From positions 33,191,825-33,255,824 of the forward strand of contig OY997591.1 in the NCBI GenBank assembly GCA_963921825.1: a stretch of DNA of 64,000 nt, read 5' to 3'. Each line of letters starts with the position of its first letter. Positions within the stretch are counted from its first letter, which is position 1. The stretch comes from Erodium maritimum. Its lineage: Eukaryota > Streptophyta > Magnoliopsida > Geraniales > Geraniaceae. Shown piece after piece: positions 23,761-33,380 of the stretch. A program made the translations under genes and the position numbers. Under the pieces are notes generated by a model. The model saw only the letters and a program-made list of their open reading frames with translations. It made no database searches and had not been told where the DNA came from.

Positions 23761-25493
23761 AATTAAACAGTCAACCTCCGGGCATGGTCATATGCCTCCA
23801 GTAATTCTAATAACGCTAAGTTCTCTGTTCCTACGACACTACTAAGTGTCACATGCTTTTCTCATAAACGCTACCTTCCTGTATCATGCTTTTCTAATAT
23901 TTAAATAAACCTACTCAACCCACGACACCCCGGTGTCACATGCAATTCTACTGTTAACTTTCCCTAATCAGGGCCGAGATCCTGCTACTTTTCCCTACCT
24001 CGTATAAGTCCTCCAAGAGTGCTCAACTAAGCCCCGGCGTGATCCTAGTCACTCGCCTAGCTTCCCTTTGCCTCGGTCCGCAGCACGATCTAAAAGAACA
24101 CAATTTTAAAGCACTTTAAATTCGCAGGAAATAAACTGGAATTTGATAAACTTAACGCCCAAACGTAACCCCGACAATGTCGATCACTCCCAAACTTCCC
24201 AATTACTCGACATTGTCGATAAAGGACCCGTAGAGGCCCGATTCGCCCGTCATGGCGAATCTGCCCGGGTTTTGTAAAAGGCCTTCCGAGGCTCCAAAAG
24301 TCCCCGTTTTCGTTTCTACGGTCTTAGAATAATTCAAGGATACCAAGGCACTTGACGGAATCGAATTTCGACTTCCGAGTCGATTAATTTACGTTTAAAG
24401 TTTCCAAACCCCGTTAATTACAACTTCTCCAATTTAATTCCAATTTTCGATTCGATTAAGGATAAATGGTCCGGGGAACGTTTTGAACCACCCGAACACT
24501 AAACCCGAGCACCCGAGCACGTGGGCCCCACCCGGCCCAACCTAGCCGTGGGCCTTAGGGCTAAAATGAGGCTCGGCCACCATGGTTGTGGCCGGCCCTA
24601 GCTCCGGCCAGCCACCTCCTATGGTGGCCGGAGCTCCTCCCGAGCTCCCGGTCGCCGGAAAACGTTCCCATTTCCCTCCAAACACCTCCAAAACGTCTCC
24701 AACAATTCCTCCAACCTCAAAACACCCTAAACTAATAGTTTTACACAAACCCTAACTTCCAAAATTTATCAAAACGAGAATCGGTTCGGGTCTTACCAAC
24801 GAGGAATACGAGGGAAAGTCGATTGCTCTTTGTCTCGAGACGATCCAAGGGTTCGATCTCTCCTCAACCCTAACCCTTTTTCTCCTTCTCTCTTCTTCTT
24901 CTTCTCCTTCTCTCTCTAAAACACTCTCTTCCTTTTTCTATTTCAAACAACTAACACAAATTCTATTTTTTTTTCTCTTTTAACACATGTGGCCGGCCAC
25001 TCTCCCTCACCACTCATTTCCCCCCCAAAACTAACACCACCACTAGTTGGACAAGTGGCAAGGTGGGCCCCACACCTTTTGGAAAATATCTAGCAGATAT
25101 TTTACAATCGGATTCGCGAAAAACGGACGTATCGGGCCCCGAACGGGCACTTTTCCCAAGAAATTACGAAACTTGGCGGGCTACAAGGAAACGGCTCAAC
25201 TAAGAAAAACCGTTGCGACGACGGCTAAGCTTTTTGGATCCAAAACGGTCCTCGAATGGACCAAAACGTCGCTCGGTTGACTTTTCCTGCGAAAAGTCAT
25301 CATTTTCCAAATTGATCAGAAAGTTGCCCTGAGTCCCCCGGAACCCATTTTGGTCGATAACAGTGTCAACTTAAGTCCGGTATGACCCTCGGGGTCAATT
25401 TTGGTTAAATTAAGTGTCTGTCTTAAATTTTTTAATTTTTCCCGTTTTTCGCAGGTTTGACTAGCGTTGACCAGAAGTGGTTATTACAACTTC

Positions 25494-26459
25494 CATTTGT
25501 TATTCCTTCCTCGTCCACTTCTTCTTCTCCCTTTCTCTGACGCACAAGACCTCCACTCTTTCTTGTAGAAGAAATCAGGCCACAAACACTCCAATCCTCT
25601 TCAGCGCAAGAGCTCCCAAACCCTCTGATCCTCTCTAGCGTCGTCGTCGATATTGCCTCCACCATCTCCGACCAAAAAATACGCCACCATCTCCGGGTAC
25701 ATCTCCACTATCCTGAACCACACCATCACCCTATCGCTCAGCCCTGCCGCCACGCACTCTGTGTGAATCGAAGATCTGTTGTGTTGATTTCAGGCTTTAA
25801 ATTTGGGGTTTTCGTGTGAATCGGGATAGAGTTTGGTTTGATTTCAGAAGCGGGTTAGAGGTTTTGATGGACTTGTAGAGAAGGGGTGTAGATGAAATCA
25901 GGATAAGGTTTGGTCTGATTTCAGTTGCCGGAGGTAAAAGGAGAGGCCGCGAAAGCGGCGTCAGATCTGGGAAGAAGACGCGTGAAAACGCGTGTATTCC
26001 ATTTTTTAAATTTTTTTATTTTAATTAGATAAGAAAATAAATGTAAAACTAATTTCTACTGTGTAATTAGTATAAAACTATTAATTAAAAACAATTAATA
26101 TAAGAAAATAATGTAAAACTGTTTTTTTATTTTTAAAAAACTGTTTTTATAAAAATAAAATCTGATTTTTTAAATAGAATTTGATTTTTGATTTTTTTTT
26201 TGAAAATAAAAACTGATTTTTTTAAAATAAGAATTGATTTTTTAAATAAAAACTAAATTTAAAAAAAAAATCTGATTTTTAAAATAAAATATTAATTTTT
26301 AAAATAAAAAATAATTTTAAAAAACAAAATCTGATTTTTTTAAGAATAAACTAATTTTTTTTAAAATAAATAAATAAAAATAATTTTTGAAAACCAATGG
26401 CATGCTTTTGAAAATTTGAGTGTTAGTGAGGGGTATTTTGGACTTTTTACCATTTTCCA
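25494..26459. other. Interior of D1, possible captured host fragment
   Basis: The left half (about 25500-25960) is of moderate GC with a pyrimidine-rich start and resembles 5'-UTR plus coding sequence, but I recognise no product. The right half (26000-26400) is very AT-rich, made of repeated GATTTTT and AAATAAAA runs. A captured host gene fragment is possible but unproven. Confidence 0.35.
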
Positions 26460-26599
26460 TTCAAAAATGGATGTCAAGTTGACGGCGGGTATGAAAGTGC
26501 AACTAAAAGTTTCGTTAGGGTAGTGAGGTGCAATAAAGTTTAGTTAGGGTATTGAGGTGAAGCCCAAGTATTTTTAGGGTAGTGAGATGAAGTTTACCC
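26410..26599 (-). repeat. Right terminal inverted repeat of D1
   Basis: The reverse complement matches the left TIR, including the three TCACTACCCTAA-type sub-repeats, CATACCCGCCGT and, further in, the GGAAAATGG block found at about 22475. Confidence 0.75.
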
Positions 26600-26610
26600 T
26601 TTTTCTTTTA

Positions 26611-27279
26611 CCAATTCGCAAATTTAATTTTATCCGCTTCGTTTGAACTTTGTTTGACTTCAAATTTGTGCCAATATTTTTATTTTTAAAAAGTCTTTTT
26701 ATCAAGATCAGTCATGAATATAATTTGAAGAACGAAAAAAATATTCTTTCGGGGTTATATCTGGGTGATTTTTATCAACATTGAATCCGAGTTTTATCAA
26801 CGCGAAACACTAGTTTTATTATCCAATTTTACCAAAATTGAACATGATTTTTATCACCTCATCACTTGTTTTTATATCACCTCATCACATGTGTTTTATC
26901 AACATTGAACACTAGTTTTATTAATACTAAACACTAGGTTTATCACCATATTACATGTGTTTTTATCACCTCATCACTTGTTTTTTATCACTTCAGCACA
27001 CATATTTTATCACCCCCAACATATGTTTTTTATCAACACAAAATACTAGTTTTATCAACACCGAACCTTAGTTTTATGACCCCCGATATGAAATATTTAT
27101 TAGTGAAAATTTATCAATACTCAACAATAGTTTTATCACCCCGATATAAAAAAATCATGCTTCAAAATATATTCATCACTGATCTTGATTGAAAGTCCTT
27201 GATTAAATAAAAATATTGGTGCAAGTTTGAAGCTAATCGGAGTTGAAACGAAGCGGGAATGATTAAATTAGTGAATTGG
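26611..27279. mobile_element. Inverted-repeat (foldback/MITE-like) element
   Basis: Arms of about 120 bases (26611-26730 and 27161-27279) are imperfect reverse complements. They share CCGCTTCGTTT, CCAATATTTTTATTT and TCAAGATCAGT. The loop between them holds degenerate ~30-base repeats of the type TTTTATCACC...TTTTATCAACA. No coding capacity. No target duplication was found; the left arm begins right next to D1. Confidence 0.65.
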
Positions 27280-27291
27280 TTAAGAAAAAAA

Positions 27292-27422
27292 TGGACACTT
27301 GTCCACATGACACCATGCTATTGCAATTATGCCCTTGCATGTGTGAGAAAAGATGGAAATGGCGTGAATTTGGGTTGGATTGGAGTGATATTGGACACTT
27401 GTCCACATGACACCATGTTATT
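27292..27422. repeat. Direct repeat pair, 31 bp, 100 bp apart
   Basis: A 31-base block starting TGGACACTTGTCCACATGAC occurs at 27292-27322 and 27392-27422 with one mismatch. It contains the near-palindrome TGGACACTTGTCCA. Confidence 0.8.
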
Positions 27423-27999
27423 AAAATATATTTGGTTGGCAATGCTGTAATATTTCAAACGTTAATTATTTTGGTAACGCAACTTTTATTACCGACCAAC
27501 CATTTTTATTCCTCAGGTAATAATTTCTGGTGTAGTGTCCTTAGTTTAGACAAGAGGGTGAATGAGTAATTTCTGTGAATATGTTTTTTCAGTGAAATTT
27601 TTTATGTCCATTCATATATCTATTTACGTAATTTCATCATAGTATTTAAGAATATACCTAAAAAAATCTATTATCATTGTAGAGCATGATGTAACAGACT
27701 TACATTTTCAATTAGACTCGATGGTCTATTCCACTATAGGTGGGGGCAATTAGGAAAATGATCTTATTTTGAAGTGTGTTTAAGTATATGGCCTTATAGA
27801 AAAAAAGCTTTTGCTATCTAACCTTCTCTAACCTTTCTTTCAAATGAGTCTTTCTCATCCTCAATTTTACCCCTGCTTAAATCTTTTATTTATTTTTTTC
27901 TTTTTTTATCTATTTTTTCTTCTTCGTTCATTGCTCCCTATTCGTTCCATCGTACCATATGTTTTTCTTGACCTTCACATGGTCATCTTCTTGAACTTC

Positions 28000-28047
28000 C
28001 TTCTTCTTCTTCTTCTTCTTCTTCTTCTTCTTCTTCTTCTTCTTCTT

Positions 28048-28116
<69 letters not shown>

Positions 28117-28117
28117 G
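28000..28117. repeat. Compound (TTC)n-(TTA)n microsatellite
   Basis: About 26 TTC units run directly into about 13 ATT units. Apparent Leu- or Arg-rich ORFs here come from the repeat. Confidence 0.98.
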
Positions 28118-28612
28118 GAGGTACCTTAGTGTTGGCCGATTTCGATTCATAGTACATGTTGTCGTCAAGTTGTTGTCGAGCTCGAAATCATGGCAGTGAC
28201 TCAGTGAGTACTGAAACCCTAATTTCTAATTTCTTCGCCATCCTCACTGCATAATTTTCATAAATATATATGTATAGATGTAGTTGATATGAAGTTTGAG
28301 TGTTATGAACATCATCATTGAAATGGAAACACATGAATTATTTAATTGAATCTTATCTTCATTTGCAGCAAATTTCCCCCAATTCTTAAGGGATTTCGAA
28401 TGAGTGATTGTAATGAAATAACCCATACCTGGGGTTTTAAAAGAACTCGTTGTTTAAAATGACCCGATATTGGGTATTTTCAATGACCACATACTGGATG
28501 AAATGACCCAGTAGTAGATGAAATTACTCGATAGTGGATGAAATGAGTCGGTACTAGATTTTTTTTTTTAATTCCTAACCTTCTAGGTTCTTAATTCTTA
28601 ATTTAAGTAGGA

Positions 28613-29006
28613 ATGGGACGATTAGATATCCTTGCTTCATGTGGTGGGGAATACAAGGTAGAGGAAGGAAAGTATACTTGGAAACCAAGTATTGATGAGA
28701 AATTCGTTGGCTTCGTTGTTGATATTTCGATGAAGCTGTTATTCAAAAATTTGTACGAAAAGGTTGGAGCGGATAAAAAAAATAGAATTGAGAGTCAATT
28801 ACCAAGTTTACATTTTGGAAGATGAAGGTCTTGTTGTGAAGCCAGTTTGGATAATAGATGATGCGAGTCTTGCGGCCTATTGTATGTTTTTTTATCAACA
28901 TGCACAGAACAACAGTCGTACAAACGTACTACATGTGGAACTAATTAAGAAAAATACTCTTGGAGATAATATCTTTGATACAGATTTGTGCCCTCGCGAA
29001 CCATAG
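28613..29006 (+). pseudogene. MuDR-type transposase N-terminus-like fragment
   Basis: From 28613 the frame reads MGRLDILASCGGEYKVEEGK...VDISMKLLFKNLYEKVGAD. A one-base frame change at the A-run near 28772-28779 leads into a second frame reading IELRVNYQVYILEDEGLV, later VWIIDDASLAAYCMFF and HVELIKKN, ending near 29006. The pattern of a basic start, a GGxW/Y-like block, a structured middle and a final short strand resembles the N-terminal domain of plant MULE transposases. No zinc finger or DDE core follows. An ACTCA-GTGAGT donor at about 28198 could mark an upstream non-coding exon. Family assignment is from general resemblance only. Confidence 0.4.
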
Positions 29007-29009
29007 TAC

Positions 29010-30634
29010 AACAAAATGGCCAAGAAATATGTGACCGACTTGGAGGATAAGGTGTCTTCGTCCGTCCAATCATGTTTCGGGCCCTTGTCCCTGAACACTA
29101 TACCTAAGGGCGTCTCTCCTCGAGGTAGAGGACCAATAGTATCCCTGAACATTGTTCCTAACGGTATAGGACAACAGGTAGGTATCCCAGCTGGAAAAAT
29201 TTGGTGGTCGGTCAGCTCTCTGGTGACAAGGAAACTGAAGTTTCAGGTTCCTTTCTAGTTGGAGCTGGAGGCATGAAGATGGGGTCAGCTAGAGAACCCC
29301 ACGATGATCAGGCAAGGGTTGATAAATAGCCTCGCTTATAATGTTATTAATAAAATTTTGTACCTTTTTGTCAAAAAAAACCACATACTTAAACATACTT
29401 TAAATAAGATCATTCTCCTAATTGCCTTACTGAAAAAGCTCCCAAGGTTTTCACTTGATATCATCCCACTTGTGGCATCCAATATCTCTTGTAAACTATT
29501 ATCAGTTGCAGGGCTGACCCGTTCACTTGGTGAGTTAAGCGATCGCCTAAGGCCTCAATAAGGAGGAAGGCCACATATTTTACAAAACGTTGGGCCTCTT
29601 AGATTGTCACTGAAGCCCTATAATTTGTTCAAGAGACATAACGCCCTAGTAGTAACTTATCTTGTCCAAAACAAAGTAACACAATATAGATTACGAATTC
29701 CAGTAGGATTTCATCTTTCAAGGCAACGCTTCTTCTTCCAAGTTATTGTTTCTTATCAATTTCAGCCAAAATGTTCTTCCAATCTTCCTTTCACAAACGT
29801 TCTTTGTTGTTTCCTTATTATTTCCTTCTTAAATTTTACTCCGTTGTTAAAAAAACCGTCCTTTTTTTATCACCGTTTCATCTCCTGGTTGTGGAGAGCG
29901 GAGAGAAAAAGTAGACATGCAAAAAAAACAATATGCAGTATAAGGCTAGTATTGTTAATTATGTTCAATATATTTTTTGCAAATTAGTGAGTAAAATTGT
30001 TAATGACCGAGGGCTTCATTTATCATTTTCTTAAAATGGTCAAACATACGAGATAATACCCTCATATGTTTCTTGTGCATTTTTCTATGGTTAACCAATA
30101 GCCTTTGACAGTGGTGACTATTCATTGGCTTACACATGACTCTAATGTTGTTACGGTAACATGCTTGTAGAGTAAAATATACAATTTTTGTTTTTGTCTC
30201 TAATTTCATTCACAAACATAATGAGATTCACGAAAACGGTACTAATTTGATTAGGTGTTAGACTTGCAGTAACTCTACATATCAATTGAATTTAGAAGTT
30301 TGTTGTTTAATTTGTAGACCATTAGTTACACCAAATGACAGGCATAAGGCCAAGTTTTGCCTTATGCAGTACATTTGGATTATGTGTTGTTACTATCCAA
30401 TTGGATGGATTAGTGACTGAGCCTTTGAAACATGTGTAGTGTGTGGGCAATGTTGTAACTGTAAGAAAATGCCTAAACGTTAGAATACAATGAATATATC
30501 CTAAGTGATCAGAAAAAATGAATTTATGGATCATGAGAGCAAAACTCTTATATGGTTCAAATTATTTTGTGGTTGTTTCAATTTAAGTTAGTTATGTTGA
30601 GGTTGGAATTTCAGCTCATCGTTTCTAGTTTTCT
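29010..30634. other. Unassigned AT-rich sequence
   Basis: The longest frames are 29016-29258 (80 codons) and 29604-29987 (127 codons). Neither resembles a family I know, and both lie in biased, T-rich sequence. The first might continue the transposase-like fragment. I see no transposon ends or RNA gene. Confidence 0.4.
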
Positions 30635-30732
30635 TTTTATCGGCGAAAGCAAATTTAAATTAACCTCTTTTGAGGAAGAAAAGATTACAAAAAAAAACAA
30701 TGTTCCTAAAGATTGCAAAAGACCAAAGTAAG

Positions 30733-31005
30733 GGTACACAGACCCGGGAGCCAAGAAGGGGTACGCAGACCCAGAGTCAAAGAAAGGGTACACCGACCCA
30801 GCAGTCCCACAGCGGGAAGAGCAACAAACAACAAGAAAGGGTACGCGATCCCAAAAGCAAAGAAAGGGTACGCAGACCCCGAAGCAAAGAAAGGGTACGC
30901 AGACCCCGAAGATAAGAAAGGGCACGCAGACCCAGAAGTAAAGCAAGGGCACGCTGACCCAAAAGTAAAGCAAGGGTACGCAGACCCTGAAGCAAGCAAC
31001 CGAAA
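30733..31005. repeat. 27-bp minisatellite with GGGT...ACCC hairpin core
   Basis: About nine units of a 27-bp motif contain GGGTACGCAGACCC followed by an A-rich spacer. In most units GGGT and ACCC (or GGGC/ACCC) can pair around a 6-base loop. One unit is expanded by unrelated sequence. Open frames of 80-120 codons in several frames are explained by a unit length divisible by three. Confidence 0.9.
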
Positions 31006-32303
31006 AAGTAAAGAAGGTCCTAATACCCGGGTTTTACAACCATGAAGCACTCAAAAAAAGGGAATGGTCATGAACCCTGATTTGTCAACCATTAAGCGCA
31101 AGTGATATCGGAAAATAACCTAAAAACAGCATAAGCAAGTAAAGCACTCTGTCTCATTAGAGTCATCAACCAGTCACACGGACGGGAAGACGAGCACTAA
31201 CACATCGACGGTCAACACCATAAGCGATAAAGACAGTCCCGATGGGTAATGCCCACTAGAACACATAAACCCCTAAAGCGAATCGAGTAAGAAAACAACT
31301 AAAAGGCTCAAATTCCTAAAACCTCACCGGTGGCCAACACCTTAAACCGGCGAGACCTAACCACAAAAGCGGAAGGAAGCAGATGCTATTCAAACCGAAA
31401 ATGATATAGGGGAAAAGTGGGGTTACAAAACTTAAGTAGTAGAGAGGGATATACCAGTATAAATACCACGACGAACTACTAGACCCACGACCGGATCTAG
31501 AGCGAAACACCAGGCAAGCAGACGGACCACCAAAAGCAAGAAGAACAGCTCTGCAACGATCCCCACCGCAGAGGTTGAAGAAGCGCGTCCCACGACCAGA
31601 GCATGAACCAACAACCTCCAAAGATCTGAAACCACAGTAAAAATACCACGATGAGCCGCAAGACCCACGACGATCAGCACTCGGGAGGATGAAGAAGCGC
31701 GTCCCACGACCGGATCACGACGATCCGCAAGATTCACGACGATCTACTTCCCGGAGGATGAAGAAGCGTGTCCCACGACCAGATCTGAAACGAAACGTCG
31801 TGCACCAAAAGAATCAGCAGACGCGCCTAGATCAGAACCACAACGATCAACTCCCTAGCGGGTGAAGAAACGCTTCCCACAACCAGTAATGAAGCTAGAC
31901 ACCTCTATTGATACGAATGAGTCACCACCGAAATCACCGCTGGAAGCAAATCTACAGCAGAGTCAGGAACTCCGGAGGCCTACACCAATATCCGGACCGA
32001 ACTCCTTGAGATTGCTGCCACCGACCACCAATCCACACTAAATCGATTGTCACGCCCCAATTTCAGTAAAACCGAACTAGGGACGCGAACATTTAAAATA
32101 ATAAAACCGTTTGAAACCTGTTTTGAATAAACACTTTAAAATCACCATTTGTTCAACAAAATAATATTTACAACTCAAAATCAGGACCTCTTCCAAGGAC
32201 TCAAAAGACCACCACACAACACCCAAGATCACAAAGGATCGCACACCAAACAAATCACAAAGGGTCGCATACCAGCTGCTCAGTAACCTCCCTCAATCAC
32301 GCG

Positions 32304-32700
32304 AACACGGATCAGGCTAGCCAAAGAATGCTCACAACCTGCCCAGACTCGAACACGGATCAGGCTAGCCAAAGAATGCTCACAACCTGCCCAGACTCGA
32401 ACACGGATCAGGCTAGCCAAAGAATACTCACAACCTGCCCAAACTCGAACACGGATCAGGCTACCAAAGAATGCTCACAACCTGCCGAGACTCAGACTTG
32501 GTCAGGCCAGCCAAAGAATGCTCGTAACCTACCGGGACTCGAACTTGGTTAGGCCAGCCAAAGAATGCTCGTAACCTAACGGGACTTGAACTTGGTTAGG
32601 CCAGCCAAAGAATGCTCGTAACCTACAGGGACTCGAACTTGGTTAGGCCAGCCAAAGAATGCTCGTAACCTACCGGGACTCGCACCACTTCCCGACACAC
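32304..32700. repeat. 48-bp tandem repeat in G-E LTR
   Basis: About eight units contain GGATCAGGCTAGCCAAAGAA and TGCTCACAACCTGCC. A related three-unit array is in G-B near 41300-41450. Confidence 0.88.
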
Positions 32701-32789
32701 AGTCGGGTCCCTAACCTCGGGCAAGCACAATCACCATCACAAGAAAAGTTCAACAAACAGCAACAACACAGGTTCAACACTCCACAGGC

Positions 32790-33380
32790 ACTCATGGCCA
32801 CCCAAGACACCAACAGTAATACACGGACTCAACAACCCACGGGCACTCACGGCCTCCCAAGACACACCAACCATAACTCACGGGCTCAACAACCCCACGG
32901 GCACTCACGACCTCCCAAGACACGCCAACCATAACTCACGGGCTCAACAACCCCACGGGCACTCATGGCCTCCCAAGACACACCAACCATAACTCACGGG
33001 CACAACAACCCCACGGGCACTCACGGCCACCCAAGACACACCATCGGTAAAGACACGGGTTCAACAACCCCACGGGCATTCACGGCCACCCAAGACACAC
33101 CAACGGTAAAGACACGGGTTCAACAACCCCACGGGCACTCATGGCCACCCAACACACACCAACGGTAAAGACACGGGTTCAACAACCCCACGGGCACTCA
33201 TGGCCACCCAAGACATCCCAACAGTAAAACACGGGCTCTCATGGCCACCCAAGACACCAACAATACAACACGGGCTCTCATGGCCACCCAAGACACCAAC
33301 AATAAAACACGGGCTCTCATGGCCACCCAAGACACCAACGATAATGCACGGGCTCTCATGGCCACCCAAGACATAAATTA
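32790..33380. repeat. 58-bp and 39-bp tandem repeats in G-E LTR
   Basis: Units carry GGGCACTCACGGCCACCCAA and CTCAACAACCCCAC (about 58 bp), and then change to the shorter 39-bp form seen in G-D (ACACGGGCTCTCATGGCC). The array therefore records conversion between two unit types. Confidence 0.85.

Larger units (their letters stand above)
22565..25488 (-). mobile_element. G-D: solo Ty3/gypsy LTR
   Basis: A 2924-bp LTR in reverse orientation, TGTCACGCCCCAATTTC to GTGGTTATTACA, flanked by ACTTC at 22560-22564 and 25489-25493. No internal region is present, so it is the product of LTR-LTR recombination. It shares with G-A, G-B, G-C and G-E the GGTGAGCG/CGCTCACC hairpin, the paired CGACAATGTCG motifs and internal tandem repeats. 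It is inserted in D1. Confidence 0.93.
3681..26599. mobile_element. D1: TIR DNA transposon split by nested retrotransposons
   Basis: The sequence from 3681 (GGGTAAGCTTCATCTCACTA) matches the reverse complement of 26599 leftwards (GGGTAAACTTCATCTCACTA) for roughly 190 bases, counting across the copia-2 insertion. Subtracting copia-2 with its duplication and solo LTR G-D with its duplication leaves about 1.3 kb, so D1 was a short non-autonomous element. Its interior (25494-26459) has no transposase. Flanks are T-rich on both sides (TATTTTTTT against TTTTTCTTT), so the target duplication is unclear. Long TIRs suggest Mutator-like, but the superfamily is not proven. Confidence 0.75.

Noticed and set aside
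23434-23766. 110-codon ORF with MATQDTN repeats, and similar frames at 32659, 41335, 44839, 47875 and 58433
   Set aside because: Unit lengths divisible by three keep frames open in LTR tandem arrays; the arrays vary between copies and lie in LTRs.
27844-28157. ORFs rich in Leu/Ile or Arg on both strands
   Set aside because: They are translations of the (TTC)n-(TTA)n microsatellite.
29604-29987. 127-codon ORF
   Set aside because: Biased, T-rich sequence, no recognisable domain, no promoter or splice context that I could support.
30611-31050. Overlapping 80-120-codon ORFs in several frames, including hydrophobic ones
   Set aside because: All are explained by the 27-bp minisatellite; hydrophobicity is a by-product of the opposite-strand unit.
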